A DNA stretch of 64,000 nucleotides from NCBI RefSeq assembly GCF_011046975.1, contig NZ_CP049253.1, positions 186,001 to 250,000 of the forward strand, in the 5' to 3' direction. Position numbers and translations under genes: made by a program. Within the stretch, counting starts at the first letter, position 1; each line of letters begins with the position of its first letter. This DNA is from Microbacterium amylolyticum. GTDB lineage: Bacteria > Actinomycetota > Actinomycetes > Actinomycetales > Microbacteriaceae. Shown here piece after piece: positions 34,227 to 42,282 of the stretch. Below the pieces are notes generated by a model. That model saw only the letters and a list, made by a program, of their open reading frames with translations, did not search any database and was not told where the DNA came from.

Positions 34227-34245
34227 ACAAGAAGGAGATACGACC

Positions 34246-35097
34246 ATGGCCGTCGTTACAATTCGCCAGCTGCTCGACAGCGGCGTCCACTTCGGACACC
34301 AGACCCGTCGCTGGAACCCGAAGGTGAAGCGCTTCATCCTCACGGAGCGCAGCGGAATCCACATCATCGACCTGCAGCAGTCGCTGGGTTACATCGACAG
34401 CGCCTACGACTTCGTCAAGGAGACGGTTGCCCGCGGCGGCACCATCCTCTTCGTCGGAACGAAGAAGCAGGCCCAGGAAGTGCTCGCTGAGCAGGCGACG
34501 CGCGTGGGGCAGCCCTACGTCAACGAGCGTTGGCTCGGTGGCCTCCTCACCAACTTCCAGACGGTGTCGAAGCGTCTGGCTCGTATGAAGGAGCTCGAGG
34601 AGCTCGACTTCGAGAACCCCGCTGCATCGGGCTTCACGAAGAAGGAGCTGCTGCTCAAGAAGCGCGAGCTCATCAAGCTTCACAAGTCGCTCGGCGGTAT
34701 CCGCAACCTCACGAAGACGCCGTCGGCGCTGTGGGTTGTTGACGCCAAGCGCGAGCACCTCGCCATTGACGAGGCACGCAAGCTGGGCATCCCCGTTATC
34801 GGCATCCTCGACACGAACGTCGACCCCGACGACCTGGCTTACCCGATCCCGGGCAACGACGACGCGATCCGTTCGGTTGCGCTGCTGACGCGCATCATCG
34901 CCGACGCCGCTGCCGAGGGCCTGCAGCAGAAGCACAACCCCGAGGGCGACGCCGAGGTTCTTCCCGAGTGGGAGCGCGAGCTCCTCGAGGGCGGCGCTTC
35001 GGCCGACGAGGCCGCTGCTGAGGCTCCCGCCGAAGACGCAGCCGCTGAGGCTCCCGTCGAGGAGGCAGCAGCCGCCGAGGCTCCCGCAGCAGAGTGA
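34246..35097 (+). CDS. rpsB: 30S ribosomal protein S2
   Basis: The 283-residue protein has all S2 blocks: [55 protein letters not shown] and [28 protein letters not shown]. After residue 235 there is an actinobacterial Ala/Glu-rich tail built from repeats like AAAEAPAE, probably disordered. The start is fixed by GAAGGAG eight bases upstream and the usual [10 protein letters not shown]. It is first in rpsB-tsf, with a strong terminator between the two genes. Confidence 0.97.
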   Translation: MAVVTIRQLLDSGVHFGHQTRRWNPKVKRFILTERSGIHIIDLQQSLGYIDSAYDFVKETVARGGTILFVGTKKQAQEVLAEQATRVGQPYVNERWLGGLLTNFQTVSKRLARMKELEELDFENPAASGFTKKELLLKKRELIKLHKSLGGIRNLTKTPSALWVVDAKREHLAIDEARKLGIPVIGILDTNVDPDDLAYPIPGNDDAIRSVALLTRIIADAAAEGLQQKHNPEGDAEVLPEWERELLEGGASADEAAAEAPAEDAAAEAPVEEAAAAEAPAAE

Positions 35098-35102
35098 TCT
35101 TT

Positions 35103-35138
35103 CCGAGGGCGGGAGCCGCAATCGGCTCCCGCCCTCGG
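35103..35138 (+). terminator. Strong hairpin after rpsB
   Basis: Two arms of 16 bases (35103-35118 and 35123-35138, beginning CCGAGGGCGGG) pair perfectly around the loop CAAT, five bases after the rpsB stop. It probably reduces transcription into tsf. A second hairpin CGACGAG-TGAAC-CTCGTCG follows at 35147-35165 in the tsf leader. Confidence 0.75.
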
Positions 35139-35219
35139 AGCGTTCACGACGAGTGAACCTCGTCGACACCCTCATCACGTAATCTCCGGTTCACAACCGA
35201 CAGCAAAGGGAAGCCGCAC

Positions 35220-36047
35220 ATGGCAAACTTCAGCATCGCCGACCTCAAGGCTCTGCGCGAGCAGCTCGGCACGGGCATGGTCGACACGAAGAAGGCTCTC
35301 GAAGAGGCCGACGGTAACGTCGAGAAGGCCGTCGAGATTCTTCGCCTCAAGGGCGCAAAGGGCAACGCAAAGCGTGCTGACCGCGCCGCGACGGAGGGCC
35401 TCGTTGCCGCCGTCGAGAACGATGGTGCCGCAACACTGATCGAGCTCGCATGCGAGACCGACTTCGTTGCAAAGAACGACAAGTTCGTCGCTCTTGCGGA
35501 CACGGTCCTCGCGGCTGTTGCCGCAGCGGGAGCCGATGGAGTCACGGCTGCTCTTGCAGCTGACGCCAACGGTAAGACCGTTGAGCAGCTCATTGCCGAC
35601 GAGGCTGCGATCCTCGGAGAGAAGATCGAGCTCCGTGGTGCTCGCACGCTCACGGGCGACGCCTTCCAGATCTACCTCCACAAGACCAGCAAGGACCTGC
35701 CCCCGCAGGTGGGTGTTGTTGTTGCTTACTCGGGTGATGACGCCGAGACCGCGCGTTCGATCGCGCAGCACATCTCGTTCGCCGCTCCGCAGTTCCTGAC
35801 GCGCGACGAGGTCTCCTCGGACGTTGTCGACAAGGAGCGCGAGATCGTTACCGAGATCTCTCGTAACGAGGGCAAGCCGGAGGCCGCTCTGCCCAAGATC
35901 GTCGAGGGACGCGTTAACGCGTTCTTCAAGCAGGTGGTTCTTCTGGACCAGGCATACGCCAAGGACAACAAGCTGTCGATCCAGAAGGTTGCGGACGACG
36001 CGGGCATCACGCTCACGGGCTTCGCACGCTTCAAGGTCGGCGCATAA
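35220..36047 (+). CDS. tsf: Translation elongation factor Ts
   Basis: EF-Ts exchanges GDP for GTP on EF-Tu. The N-terminal UBA-like domain has [20 protein letters not shown], the EF-Tu-contact motif is [15 protein letters not shown], and the second half of the core is [13 protein letters not shown] through [18 protein letters not shown]. The 275-residue length is normal. A GGGAAG site precedes the ATG. It is followed by its own terminator. Confidence 0.97.
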   Translation: MANFSIADLKALREQLGTGMVDTKKALEEADGNVEKAVEILRLKGAKGNAKRADRAATEGLVAAVENDGAATLIELACETDFVAKNDKFVALADTVLAAVAAAGADGVTAALAADANGKTVEQLIADEAAILGEKIELRGARTLTGDAFQIYLHKTSKDLPPQVGVVVAYSGDDAETARSIAQHISFAAPQFLTRDEVSSDVVDKEREIVTEISRNEGKPEAALPKIVEGRVNAFFKQVVLLDQAYAKDNKLSIQKVADDAGITLTGFARFKVGA

Positions 36048-36062
36048 GCTTCACTCCACATC

Positions 36063-36100
36063 AGAAGGGCTCGGGATCCAGAGGGATCTCGGGCCCTTCT
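36063..36100 (+). terminator. tsf terminator hairpin
   Basis: AGAAGGGC (36063-36070) pairs with GCCCTTCT (36093-36100), and the stem continues inward through TCGG and GATC with two G-U pairs. It lies 15 bp after the tsf stop. Confidence 0.75.
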
Positions 36101-36148
36101 GTGTATCTCGTCTCGGGTGCGTACAGGATGAACAGGGCAGGCCTGCGC

Positions 36149-36154
36149 TAGCGT
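36149..36154 (+). promoter_or_regulatory. pyrH -10 box TAGCGT
   Basis: TAGCGT lies 41 bp before the pyrH GTG, downstream of the tsf terminator, so pyrH probably has its own promoter and a short leader with an AGAGGA ribosome site. Confidence 0.4.
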
Positions 36155-36195
36155 TAATCGCAGTGCCCATCCGGCTCCGAGAGGAACACATCATC

Positions 36196-36918
36196 GTGAC
36201 CAACCACCCCACAGCCCCCCGACGCCGCGTCTTGCTCAAGCTTTCCGGAGAGGCATTCGGAGGCGGACAGCTCGGGGTTAACCCGGGTGTTGTCAGCACC
36301 ATCGCCCAGGAGATCGCTGAGGCGGCTCAGGAAGTTGAGGTGGCCGTTGTCGTCGGAGGCGGGAACTTCTTCCGCGGCGCCGAACTGTCCAAGAGCGGCC
36401 TTGAGCGTTCGCGTGCTGACTATATGGGCATGTTGGGAACCGTGATGAACGCGCTCGCGCTGCAGGACTTCCTTGAGCAGGCAGGAACAGAGACTCGCGT
36501 GCAGTCGGCCATCGAGATGCGCCAGGTTGCTGAGCCGTACCTTCCGCTTCGCGCCGTGCGCCACATGGAGAAGGGCCGCGTTGTCATCTTCGGTGCCGGC
36601 GCCGGGCTTCCGTATTTCTCGACGGACACTGTGGCGGCTCAGCGTGCCCTTGAGGTGCGGGCAACCGAGGTCCTCGTCGCGAAAAACGGTGTCGATGGCG
36701 TGTATACGGCCGACCCGCGGACCGACCCATCAGCGACCAAGCTTCATCACGTGACGTACAACGATGCGCTCGTCAAGGGCCTGAAGGTCGTTGATTCGAC
36801 CGCGTTCAGCCTGTGCATGGACAACGGGATGAGTATGCGTGTGTTCGGCATGGAGCCCGCGGGTAACGTCACAAAGGCACTGCGTGGCGAAGAGATGGGC
36901 ACGCTCGTCACGACGTGA
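36196..36918 (+). CDS. pyrH: UMP kinase
   Basis: The 240-residue amino-acid-kinase-fold enzyme phosphorylates UMP to UDP. Motifs: [68 protein letters not shown] and [15 protein letters not shown]. The GTG at 36196 has AGAGGA upstream; an in-frame extension to the left would overlap tsf. The order rpsB-tsf-pyrH-frr is nearly universal in bacteria. Confidence 0.96.
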   Translation: MTNHPTAPRRRVLLKLSGEAFGGGQLGVNPGVVSTIAQEIAEAAQEVEVAVVVGGGNFFRGAELSKSGLERSRADYMGMLGTVMNALALQDFLEQAGTETRVQSAIEMRQVAEPYLPLRAVRHMEKGRVVIFGAGAGLPYFSTDTVAAQRALEVRATEVLVAKNGVDGVYTADPRTDPSATKLHHVTYNDALVKGLKVVDSTAFSLCMDNGMSMRVFGMEPAGNVTKALRGEEMGTLVTT

Positions 36919-36964
36919 CGTAGCCGCGTGGCGCGGCGGGAACAGGAACTCCCTGCCGCGTCGG

Positions 36965-36970
36965 TAGAAT
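36965..36970 (+). promoter_or_regulatory. frr -10 box TAGAAT
   Basis: TAGAAT stands about 31 bp before the frr GTG at 37002 in the pyrH-frr gap, suggesting an extra promoter for frr-cdsA. Confidence 0.4.
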
Positions 36971-37001
36971 TTCAGAGCACCTACGACGAATGGAGTCACC
37001 C

Positions 37002-37556
37002 GTGATCGCCGAAGTTCTGGCAGAAGCAACCAGTCGCATGGACCGTGCCGTTGAAGCGGCCAAAGAAGACTTTGCGACGGTGCGCACGGGCCGCGCAAAC
37101 CCGCAGCTCTTCCAGCGCCTCATGGTCGACTACTACGGCACGCCGACACCGCTGCAGCAGCTGGCGGCGCTGGCGAACCCCGAAGCCCGGACGATCGTTG
37201 TCACGCCCTATGACAAGACGGCTCTGAAGGCCATCGAGGATGCTATCCGCGACATGCCGAACCTCGGCGCGAACCCCACCAACGACGGCACTATCGTCCG
37301 CGTGACGATGCCGGAGCTCACCGAGGAGCGACGCAAGGAGTACGTCAAGCTCACTCGGTCCAAGGGGGAGGACGCGAAGGTTCGCGTGCGTGGCATCCGT
37401 CGCCAGACGAAAGACGACCTCGATGCGCTGAAGGATGAGATCGGCGAGGACGAGATCGCCCGCGGCGAAAAGGAACTCGACTCTCTCACCAAGGCTCACG
37501 TCGACCAGATCGATGAGGCGCTCAAGCACAAGGAAGCCGAGCTTCTCGAGGTCTAA
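37002..37556 (+). CDS. frr: Ribosome recycling factor
   Basis: RRF splits post-termination ribosomes with EF-G. The 184-residue protein shows [50 protein letters not shown] and [21 protein letters not shown]. The GTG at 37002 (reading [13 protein letters not shown]) has GGAG six bases upstream and matches related proteins; an ATG at 36990 would add four residues. The stop overlaps the cdsA start by one base (TAATG). Confidence 0.95.
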   Translation: MIAEVLAEATSRMDRAVEAAKEDFATVRTGRANPQLFQRLMVDYYGTPTPLQQLAALANPEARTIVVTPYDKTALKAIEDAIRDMPNLGANPTNDGTIVRVTMPELTEERRKEYVKLTRSKGEDAKVRVRGIRRQTKDDLDALKDEIGEDEIARGEKELDSLTKAHVDQIDEALKHKEAELLEV

Positions 37557-38575
37557 TGGTCACCGACGCGGCCCCGGAACAGGACCGTTCGGACGAACCG
37601 TCCAACGATTCCCTTCGTCACCTCGACGCAGATCACACTGCCTCGTTGCACGATCGAATCGAAGCCGCTCGCGGTGAAATCGGTCAGAAGGCGCAATACG
37701 CGCGTGATCAGATCGAGGCCACGAACGAGAGAATCAAGAATCGCACCGGCCGTGATCTTTTCGCGGCGATCGGTGTCGGCATTCTCGCTGGTGTGATCGT
37801 TCTCGCATCGCTGCTCTTCGTGAAATGGGTTTTCGCGATCGTCGCGATGCTGATCGCGGCGCTCGGCGTTTTCGAACTCACGCGTGCCCTGCAGGCCAGG
37901 GGCCGGCGGATCGATCTGATCCCGCAAGTGATCGGGTCGTTCGCCATCACCGGGGCGGCGTTCTGGTTCGGCTCGGCGGTGCACTGGGCGGCACTGTTCG
38001 TCTCCCTTGTCGTCATCGTCGTGTGGCGCATCCTCGTGCAGATGGTGGCGAGAGACGGCCGGATCTACGCGTCAATTTTCAGCGACATTCTCGTTGGATG
38101 CTTCGTCCAGCTCTACGTTCCCCTTCTCGCAAGCGCCGCGCTTGTTGTTCTGCGACAAGAGCAGGGCGAGCTGTGGGTGATCAGTTTTCTCATCGTCGTC
38201 GTCACAGCGGATACCGCGGCGTACGCAACAGGACTCACCTTCGGTAAGACGAAGCTGGCGCCTCGCATCAGTCCCGGTAAGACCTGGGAGGGCTTCGCGG
38301 GCGCGGCCGTTGTCTCGATGATCGCCGGTGCGCTCGTTACGGAGCTCATGCTCGGGGTCCCGTGGTGGGCTGGCGTGATCTTCGGCGCCGTCCTCATGGG
38401 AACCGCGACGCTCGGAGATCTCGGAGAGTCGATGCTCAAGCGCGACCTGGGGATCAAAGACATGAGTTCCTGGCTCCCTGGCCACGGTGGCGTCCTGGAT
38501 CGCTTGGACAGCATCCTGCCGTCGGCGGTTGTCGCTCTCGCTCTCTTCCACCTTCTTTCACCACTCGCCGCATAA
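37556..38575 (+). CDS. cdsA: Phosphatidate cytidylyltransferase CdsA
   Basis: The membrane enzyme makes CDP-diacylglycerol for phospholipid synthesis. After a hydrophilic, partly coiled N-terminal extension of about 65 residues come about eight membrane segments. The signature lies near the C-terminus: MLKRDLGIKDMSSWLPGHGGVLDRLDS. Earlier conserved parts are ADTAAYATGLTFGKTKLAPRISPGKTWEG. The start overlaps frr by one base, so it is translated by reinitiation. Confidence 0.94.
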   Translation: MVTDAAPEQDRSDEPSNDSLRHLDADHTASLHDRIEAARGEIGQKAQYARDQIEATNERIKNRTGRDLFAAIGVGILAGVIVLASLLFVKWVFAIVAMLIAALGVFELTRALQARGRRIDLIPQVIGSFAITGAAFWFGSAVHWAALFVSLVVIVVWRILVQMVARDGRIYASIFSDILVGCFVQLYVPLLASAALVVLRQEQGELWVISFLIVVVTADTAAYATGLTFGKTKLAPRISPGKTWEGFAGAAVVSMIAGALVTELMLGVPWWAGVIFGAVLMGTATLGDLGESMLKRDLGIKDMSSWLPGHGGVLDRLDSILPSAVVALALFHLLSPLAA

Positions 38576-38601
38576 CCGCGGCGCCGATCGACGGTTCTCC
38601 T

Positions 38602-39159
38602 ATGACTGCTCATTCCAGCTTCGCTCTTTTCTCCCACGCCCCGCGCGGTCAGCTGGGTTATGAGCCAGCCGTCGTTGATTCCTTCCTTGCCCGCGCGCGG
38701 CGGTCCTTTCAAGGGGAAACGCAGGAGGTCACGAGCGAGGTGATTCGCACGGTCGCGTTTCCTCTGATGAAGCGGGGATACGAGGTGCGCGCCGTCGATG
38801 CAGCGCTTGCACGACTCGAGGATGCGTTTGCGGTGCGCGAGCGTGAATTCGCCGTGGCGATGAGGGGAACGGACGCCTGGATCGATGATGCGCGCGAATC
38901 CGCGCAAGAGATTCTCGTCCGGTTATCGCGCCCCGCTGCTCATCGTTTCGCGCGCGTGGGGGTGCTGCGCACCGGCTACTCCGTGCGTGAGGTCGATGCC
39001 GTCGCTGATCGCATTACCGCGTACCTCGCCCATGGAACACCCCTTGCGGCCGAACAGCTGAGAACAGCAGCGTTTCGCCCGCAGCGCGGGGGATACCGCG
39101 AGGAGCAGGTCGACGCGCTTTTGGATGCGGCCGTGCGGGTGATTCTGGCAGTTCGCTAG
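38602..39159 (+). CDS. DivIVA-domain-like protein
   Basis: A 185-residue protein with three repeats of a DivIVA-type motif: GQLGYEPAVVDSFLARAR near the N-terminus, then GYEVRAVDAALARLEDAF and GYSVREVDAVADRITAYL, and a last GYREEQVDALLDAAVRV. Each resembles the membrane-binding Gly-Tyr...VD...L segment of DivIVA/Wag31, but the long coiled coil is missing. It follows cdsA by 26 bp, as in related genomes. It probably has a cell-pole or septum role; function unproven. Confidence 0.82.
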   Translation: MTAHSSFALFSHAPRGQLGYEPAVVDSFLARARRSFQGETQEVTSEVIRTVAFPLMKRGYEVRAVDAALARLEDAFAVREREFAVAMRGTDAWIDDARESAQEILVRLSRPAAHRFARVGVLRTGYSVREVDAVADRITAYLAHGTPLAAEQLRTAAFRPQRGGYREEQVDALLDAAVRVILAVR

Positions 39160-39198
39160 ATCACCCTCCGCTAGGTCACGGTCCGGTAACAGATCAGG

Positions 39199-39204
39199 TA
39201 GACT
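39199..39204 (+). promoter_or_regulatory. -10 box TAGACT before the lytic transglycosylase-like gene
   Basis: TAGACT lies ten bases before the GTG at 39215 and one base before a GTG at 39206, which argues against 39206 as the start and for a short or absent leader. Confidence 0.45.
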
Positions 39205-39214
39205 GGTGCGCACT

Positions 39215-40006
39215 GTGACTCTTGCGAACGAGAAGCCCCAGCCCATGACCCGCCGCGCGGCACGGGCGATTGAGCGTTCGGCTATCGCCGAGGTACGCCG
39301 TGATCGCCGGTCCACCCGCTCTGCGCAACGCCGGTCGTCCCCCCAGGGAGGGGGAGCGCGTCGTGTCGTTGTGGGTGCGGTTGCCGGTTTTGCGGCACTC
39401 GCCTTTCTGGGAGCAACGATCGCACCGGCCTTGGCGCCGCATCTGACACAGGCATCGCAGCAGTTCCCGGAGCAGCCCGAGCAGTCGACCTATGAGGCGG
39501 CAGCCGCCGACGCACAGGTCTTCGCAGCCACGTCGAACAGCACCTCCCTCGGTTCTCTCGCATCGGTCAGCTACACCGCGGTTCTGAACACACCCGAGCC
39601 CGAGCCCGAACCAGCTCCCGCCGTTGTGGCGGATATCCAGGGCGGAGGCGCTCCGGCCGACGACCAGGGCGCGGCTCCCGAGCCAGCCCCGGCTCCTGCA
39701 CCCGTTCAGCCCCCCGTGTACGACGGTGGCGGCGGGCCCTCCGAGTGGATGGCCGCTGCGGGAATCGCGGAGTCCGACTGGGGTTACGTCGACTACATCG
39801 TGTCGAAGGAAAGCGGCTGGAACCCCGGTGCCACCAACCCGACCTCTGGCGCGTGCGGCCTTGTCCAGGCCTATCCGTGCAGCAAGGTCCCCGGCGACGG
39901 CTACAACCCCATCGATAATCTTGTCTGGGGCAATGGCTACGCCATCGCGCGCTACGGCAGCTGGGCCAACGCGTATAACTTCTGGATCGCCAACCACTGG
40001 TGGTAA
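39215..40006 (+). CDS. Membrane-anchored/secreted lytic transglycosylase-like protein
   Basis: The basic cytoplasmic N-terminus is followed by one hydrophobic segment (VVVGAVAGFAALAFLGATIAP) and a Pro/Glu/Ala-rich linker with EPEPEPAPA and APAPAPVQ runs. The C-terminal domain of about 85 residues is of the transglycosylase/aggregation-promoting-factor type, with catalytic Glu in YIVSKESGWNPGATNP and AYNFWIANHWW at the end. It probably cleaves or remodels peptidoglycan outside the cell. I chose the GTG at 39215 because 39206 abuts the -10 box; an ATG at 39245 is also possible. Confidence 0.85.
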   Translation: MTLANEKPQPMTRRAARAIERSAIAEVRRDRRSTRSAQRRSSPQGGGARRVVVGAVAGFAALAFLGATIAPALAPHLTQASQQFPEQPEQSTYEAAAADAQVFAATSNSTSLGSLASVSYTAVLNTPEPEPEPAPAVVADIQGGGAPADDQGAAPEPAPAPAPVQPPVYDGGGGPSEWMAAAGIAESDWGYVDYIVSKESGWNPGATNPTSGACGLVQAYPCSKVPGDGYNPIDNLVWGNGYAIARYGSWANAYNFWIANHWW

Positions 40007-40015
40007 AAGAGACGA

Positions 40016-40303
40016 ATGGCTAAGTCACGACGACGCCGCCAGCCGTCTCGCACATCCGACGAATCGTTCGACCGCCTGCTATCGGGGTGGAAGCGTAGCG
40101 AGTCGCGCCGCGGGTCGACCTGGACGGTGCAACCGGTTGGACCAGGACGCTCGGAAAAGGCATACACCTGTCCAGGGTGCTCACGCTCAGTTGAGGCCGG
40201 CACATCTCACGTTGTGACGTGGCGTGAGGACGGCGTTCTTGGCGCGCAGGCGGATCTCGCTGCGCGGCGTCACTGGCACACGCACTGCTGGAACATCTTC
40301 TGA
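40016..40303 (+). CDS. Small basic protein with Cys/His zinc-ribbon-like motif
   Basis: A 95-residue conserved actinobacterial-type protein with a basic N-terminus (KSRRRRQPSR) and YTCPGCSRSVEAGTSH...HWHTHCWNIF, a CxxC plus His/Cys set that could bind one zinc ion, similar to a short HNH/zinc-ribbon core. I do not know a function. It lies between the transglycosylase-like gene (9 bp gap) and the hydrolase gene (14 bp), probably in one operon. Confidence 0.75.
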   Translation: MAKSRRRRQPSRTSDESFDRLLSGWKRSESRRGSTWTVQPVGPGRSEKAYTCPGCSRSVEAGTSHVVTWREDGVLGAQADLAARRHWHTHCWNIF

Positions 40304-40317
40304 GGAGAGGCAAGAAC

Positions 40318-41046
40318 ATGTCTGCCAACGAGACAACGGAGATTCGCGGAGCGACACTTCTCCCCGCGCAGCGTGAAGACATTGAGTTGCGCACGTCGGA
40401 CGGGCTCACGCTCGTGGGCGAGCTCTCCGTGCCGACAGAACGCGCTCCGGTAGCAACCCTCGTGATGCTCCACCCGTTGCCGACACACGGCGGCTTCATG
40501 GATTCCCATATCATTCGCAAGGCGGCAGCGCGGCTTCCGGCTCTTGCTGACCTTGCGGTGCTGCGTTTTAATCTTCGCGGTGTCACATCGCCGCGGGGAA
40601 CGAGTGAGGGTGCTTTCGGCGAGGGCATTGCGGAGGAAGCAGACGTGGCCGCCGCCATGCAGTTCGTCACCGACCGTGGACTTCCTGCTCCGTGGCTCGT
40701 CGGCTGGTCTTTCGGCACCGAGCTCACCCTGAAGCACGGGCGACAGCACCCGATCGCGGGAGCGATCCTGCTCTCGCCGCCCCTGCACAGGACATCGGAG
40801 GAAGAGCTTGCGGCATGGGCGGACGATTCTCGTCCGCTGATTGCGCTTATTCCCGAGCACGATGACTATCTGCAACCCGACCAGGCGCGCGAGCGCTTTG
40901 CGGTGGTTCCCAAAGCATCGTTGATCGCCGTGGACGGCGGTAAGCACCTCTGGGTTGGTGAGTCGCAGACGCGCCGCGTTCTGAACGAGATCACTCGTGC
41001 GGTGAACCCCGCAGCGGTGCCGCTTCCCACACAGTGGCCGGCGTAG
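40318..41046 (+). CDS. Alpha/beta hydrolase, function unknown
   Basis: The 242-residue protein has the alpha/beta-hydrolase layout: oxyanion segment MLHPLPTHGG, LRFNLRGVTSPRGT, nucleophile Ser in VGWSFGTEL (GxSxG), acid residue around LIPEHDDYL and catalytic His in VDGGKHLW. It resembles dienelactone-hydrolase-like or YqiA-like esterases without a clear substrate. A GAGGAGAGG ribosome site is well placed. It converges on the AI-2E-family gene with a 3 bp gap. Confidence 0.85.
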   Translation: MSANETTEIRGATLLPAQREDIELRTSDGLTLVGELSVPTERAPVATLVMLHPLPTHGGFMDSHIIRKAAARLPALADLAVLRFNLRGVTSPRGTSEGAFGEGIAEEADVAAAMQFVTDRGLPAPWLVGWSFGTELTLKHGRQHPIAGAILLSPPLHRTSEEELAAWADDSRPLIALIPEHDDYLQPDQARERFAVVPKASLIAVDGGKHLWVGESQTRRVLNEITRAVNPAAVPLPTQWPA

Positions 41047-41049
41047 CGC

Positions 41050-42099
41050 CTACTTTTCGTTCATTCGCGGAATGACGACCTGACGGTAGACGATCAGGAT
41101 GCTCGCGGCGACGGGGATCGCAATGAGCGCGCCCAGGAGCCCGAGGAGGGCACCGCCGGAGAGCGCGGCGACGACGACAACGCCACCCGGCACCGAGACA
41201 GCTCGGCTCATGATGCGCGGTGTCAGAACGTATGCTTCGATTTGCATATAGATCAGGTAGTACACCGCGGCGATGAGGGCCGTTGAGACGGTGCCAACAT
41301 CGGGGATCAGGCACACAAGAACGATGATCGTCGACCCCGTGATCGTGCCGACCAGCGGAATCATCGAACCGAGGAAGGCGACAACAGCGAGCACCATGGG
41401 GAACGGTGCCCCAATAATCGACAAGAAGATTGCGCTGAGCGCGCCGTTCGTTGCCGCGAGGGTGACCTGTCCCATCACGTAGTAACCGACTGAGTCCGTG
41501 ATCTGCTCAGCAATGTATGCGAACCGCTCGCGCTTGGACGCGGGGATGATCTGATAGATCGCGTTCTTCAGCGTCGGGGTTGATGCCGTCAAGTAGATCG
41601 TGAGGATCAGGATGATCAGCGCGCCAAAGAGACCGCCAGCGACACTGAGAGTCGCCCCCACCAGGCTCTCACTGATGGAGAAGAGATTATCCGTGAGCCA
41701 ATCGTTGATTGCGTCAAACACGGTCGGGATGTCGAGCGCGGGGAAGGTCGTGCTCAGCCAGGTCTCCACATCGCTCTGCCACGCCGAACGATTCAGGAGA
41801 TACGTCACCCGCCTGACCAGCAGTGTGACCTGATCGACGAGGACGGGGAGAACGATCAGGAGAATGCCGGCGAATACCGTGAGAACGCCAACGATGGCAA
41901 TCATCACGGCCGCCCAGCGGGGGATGCGGCGCCGCTCCAGCCATGAGACGACGGGGTCGAGGCCGAGGGAGAGGAACATGGCCGTTCCGACGTACAGCAA
42001 CACAGTGGACAAGGCTTCGATACTCTGGATGAGAAGGATCGCGAGGCCCACGCCCAGGGCGGCAGTGAAGCCGAGCCGGAACGGATTGTGGATCTTCAT
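41050..42099 (-). CDS. AI-2E family transporter (putative permease)
   Basis: The 349-residue membrane protein has seven to eight helices in the pattern of the AI-2E/PerM family: two N-terminal helix pairs, SWLERRRIPRWAAVMIAIVG, a central amphipathic region with ALDIPTVFDAINDW, and the C-terminal block FLGSMIPLVGTITGS. Family members export small molecules or exchange sodium and protons; none of these can be assigned here. It is divergent from the next gene. Confidence 0.87.
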   Translation of the reverse strand: MKIHNPFRLGFTAALGVGLAILLIQSIEALSTVLLYVGTAMFLSLGLDPVVSWLERRRIPRWAAVMIAIVGVLTVFAGILLIVLPVLVDQVTLLVRRVTYLLNRSAWQSDVETWLSTTFPALDIPTVFDAINDWLTDNLFSISESLVGATLSVAGGLFGALIILILTIYLTASTPTLKNAIYQIIPASKRERFAYIAEQITDSVGYYVMGQVTLAATNGALSAIFLSIIGAPFPMVLAVVAFLGSMIPLVGTITGSTIIVLVCLIPDVGTVSTALIAAVYYLIYMQIEAYVLTPRIMSRAVSVPGGVVVVAALSGGALLGLLGALIAIPVAASILIVYRQVVIPRMNEK

Positions 42100-42204
42100 A
42101 GCTCTCCCGGTCGAAACATGAGCGCGTGCAACTGCGGCGCGTGATTGTGAGGCTATCGCGGGACAGCGGCCAACGCCGTCATCTCCCAGCTGGCGTCGTT
42201 ACCC

Positions 42205-42236
42205 TAGCGTTACACTCAGGGGCCGTGTTTGGCCCC
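42205..42236 (+). promoter_or_regulatory. Promoter region and leader hairpin of the 613-residue membrane protein gene
   Basis: TAGCGT (42205-42210) directly adjoins TACACT (42211-42216), either of which can be the -10 box. The leader begins with GGGGCC-GTGTTT-GGCCCC (42219-42236), a perfect six-pair hairpin. Confidence 0.4.
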
Positions 42237-42282
42237 GCATGGCGGTCGAATATCGTCGTGACAGATGCAAGGAGAGTTATTC

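Noticed and set aside
42265..42267. ATG as start of the 613-residue protein
   Set aside because: The ribosome site AAGGAGAG lies after this ATG and is correctly spaced for the GTG at 42283.
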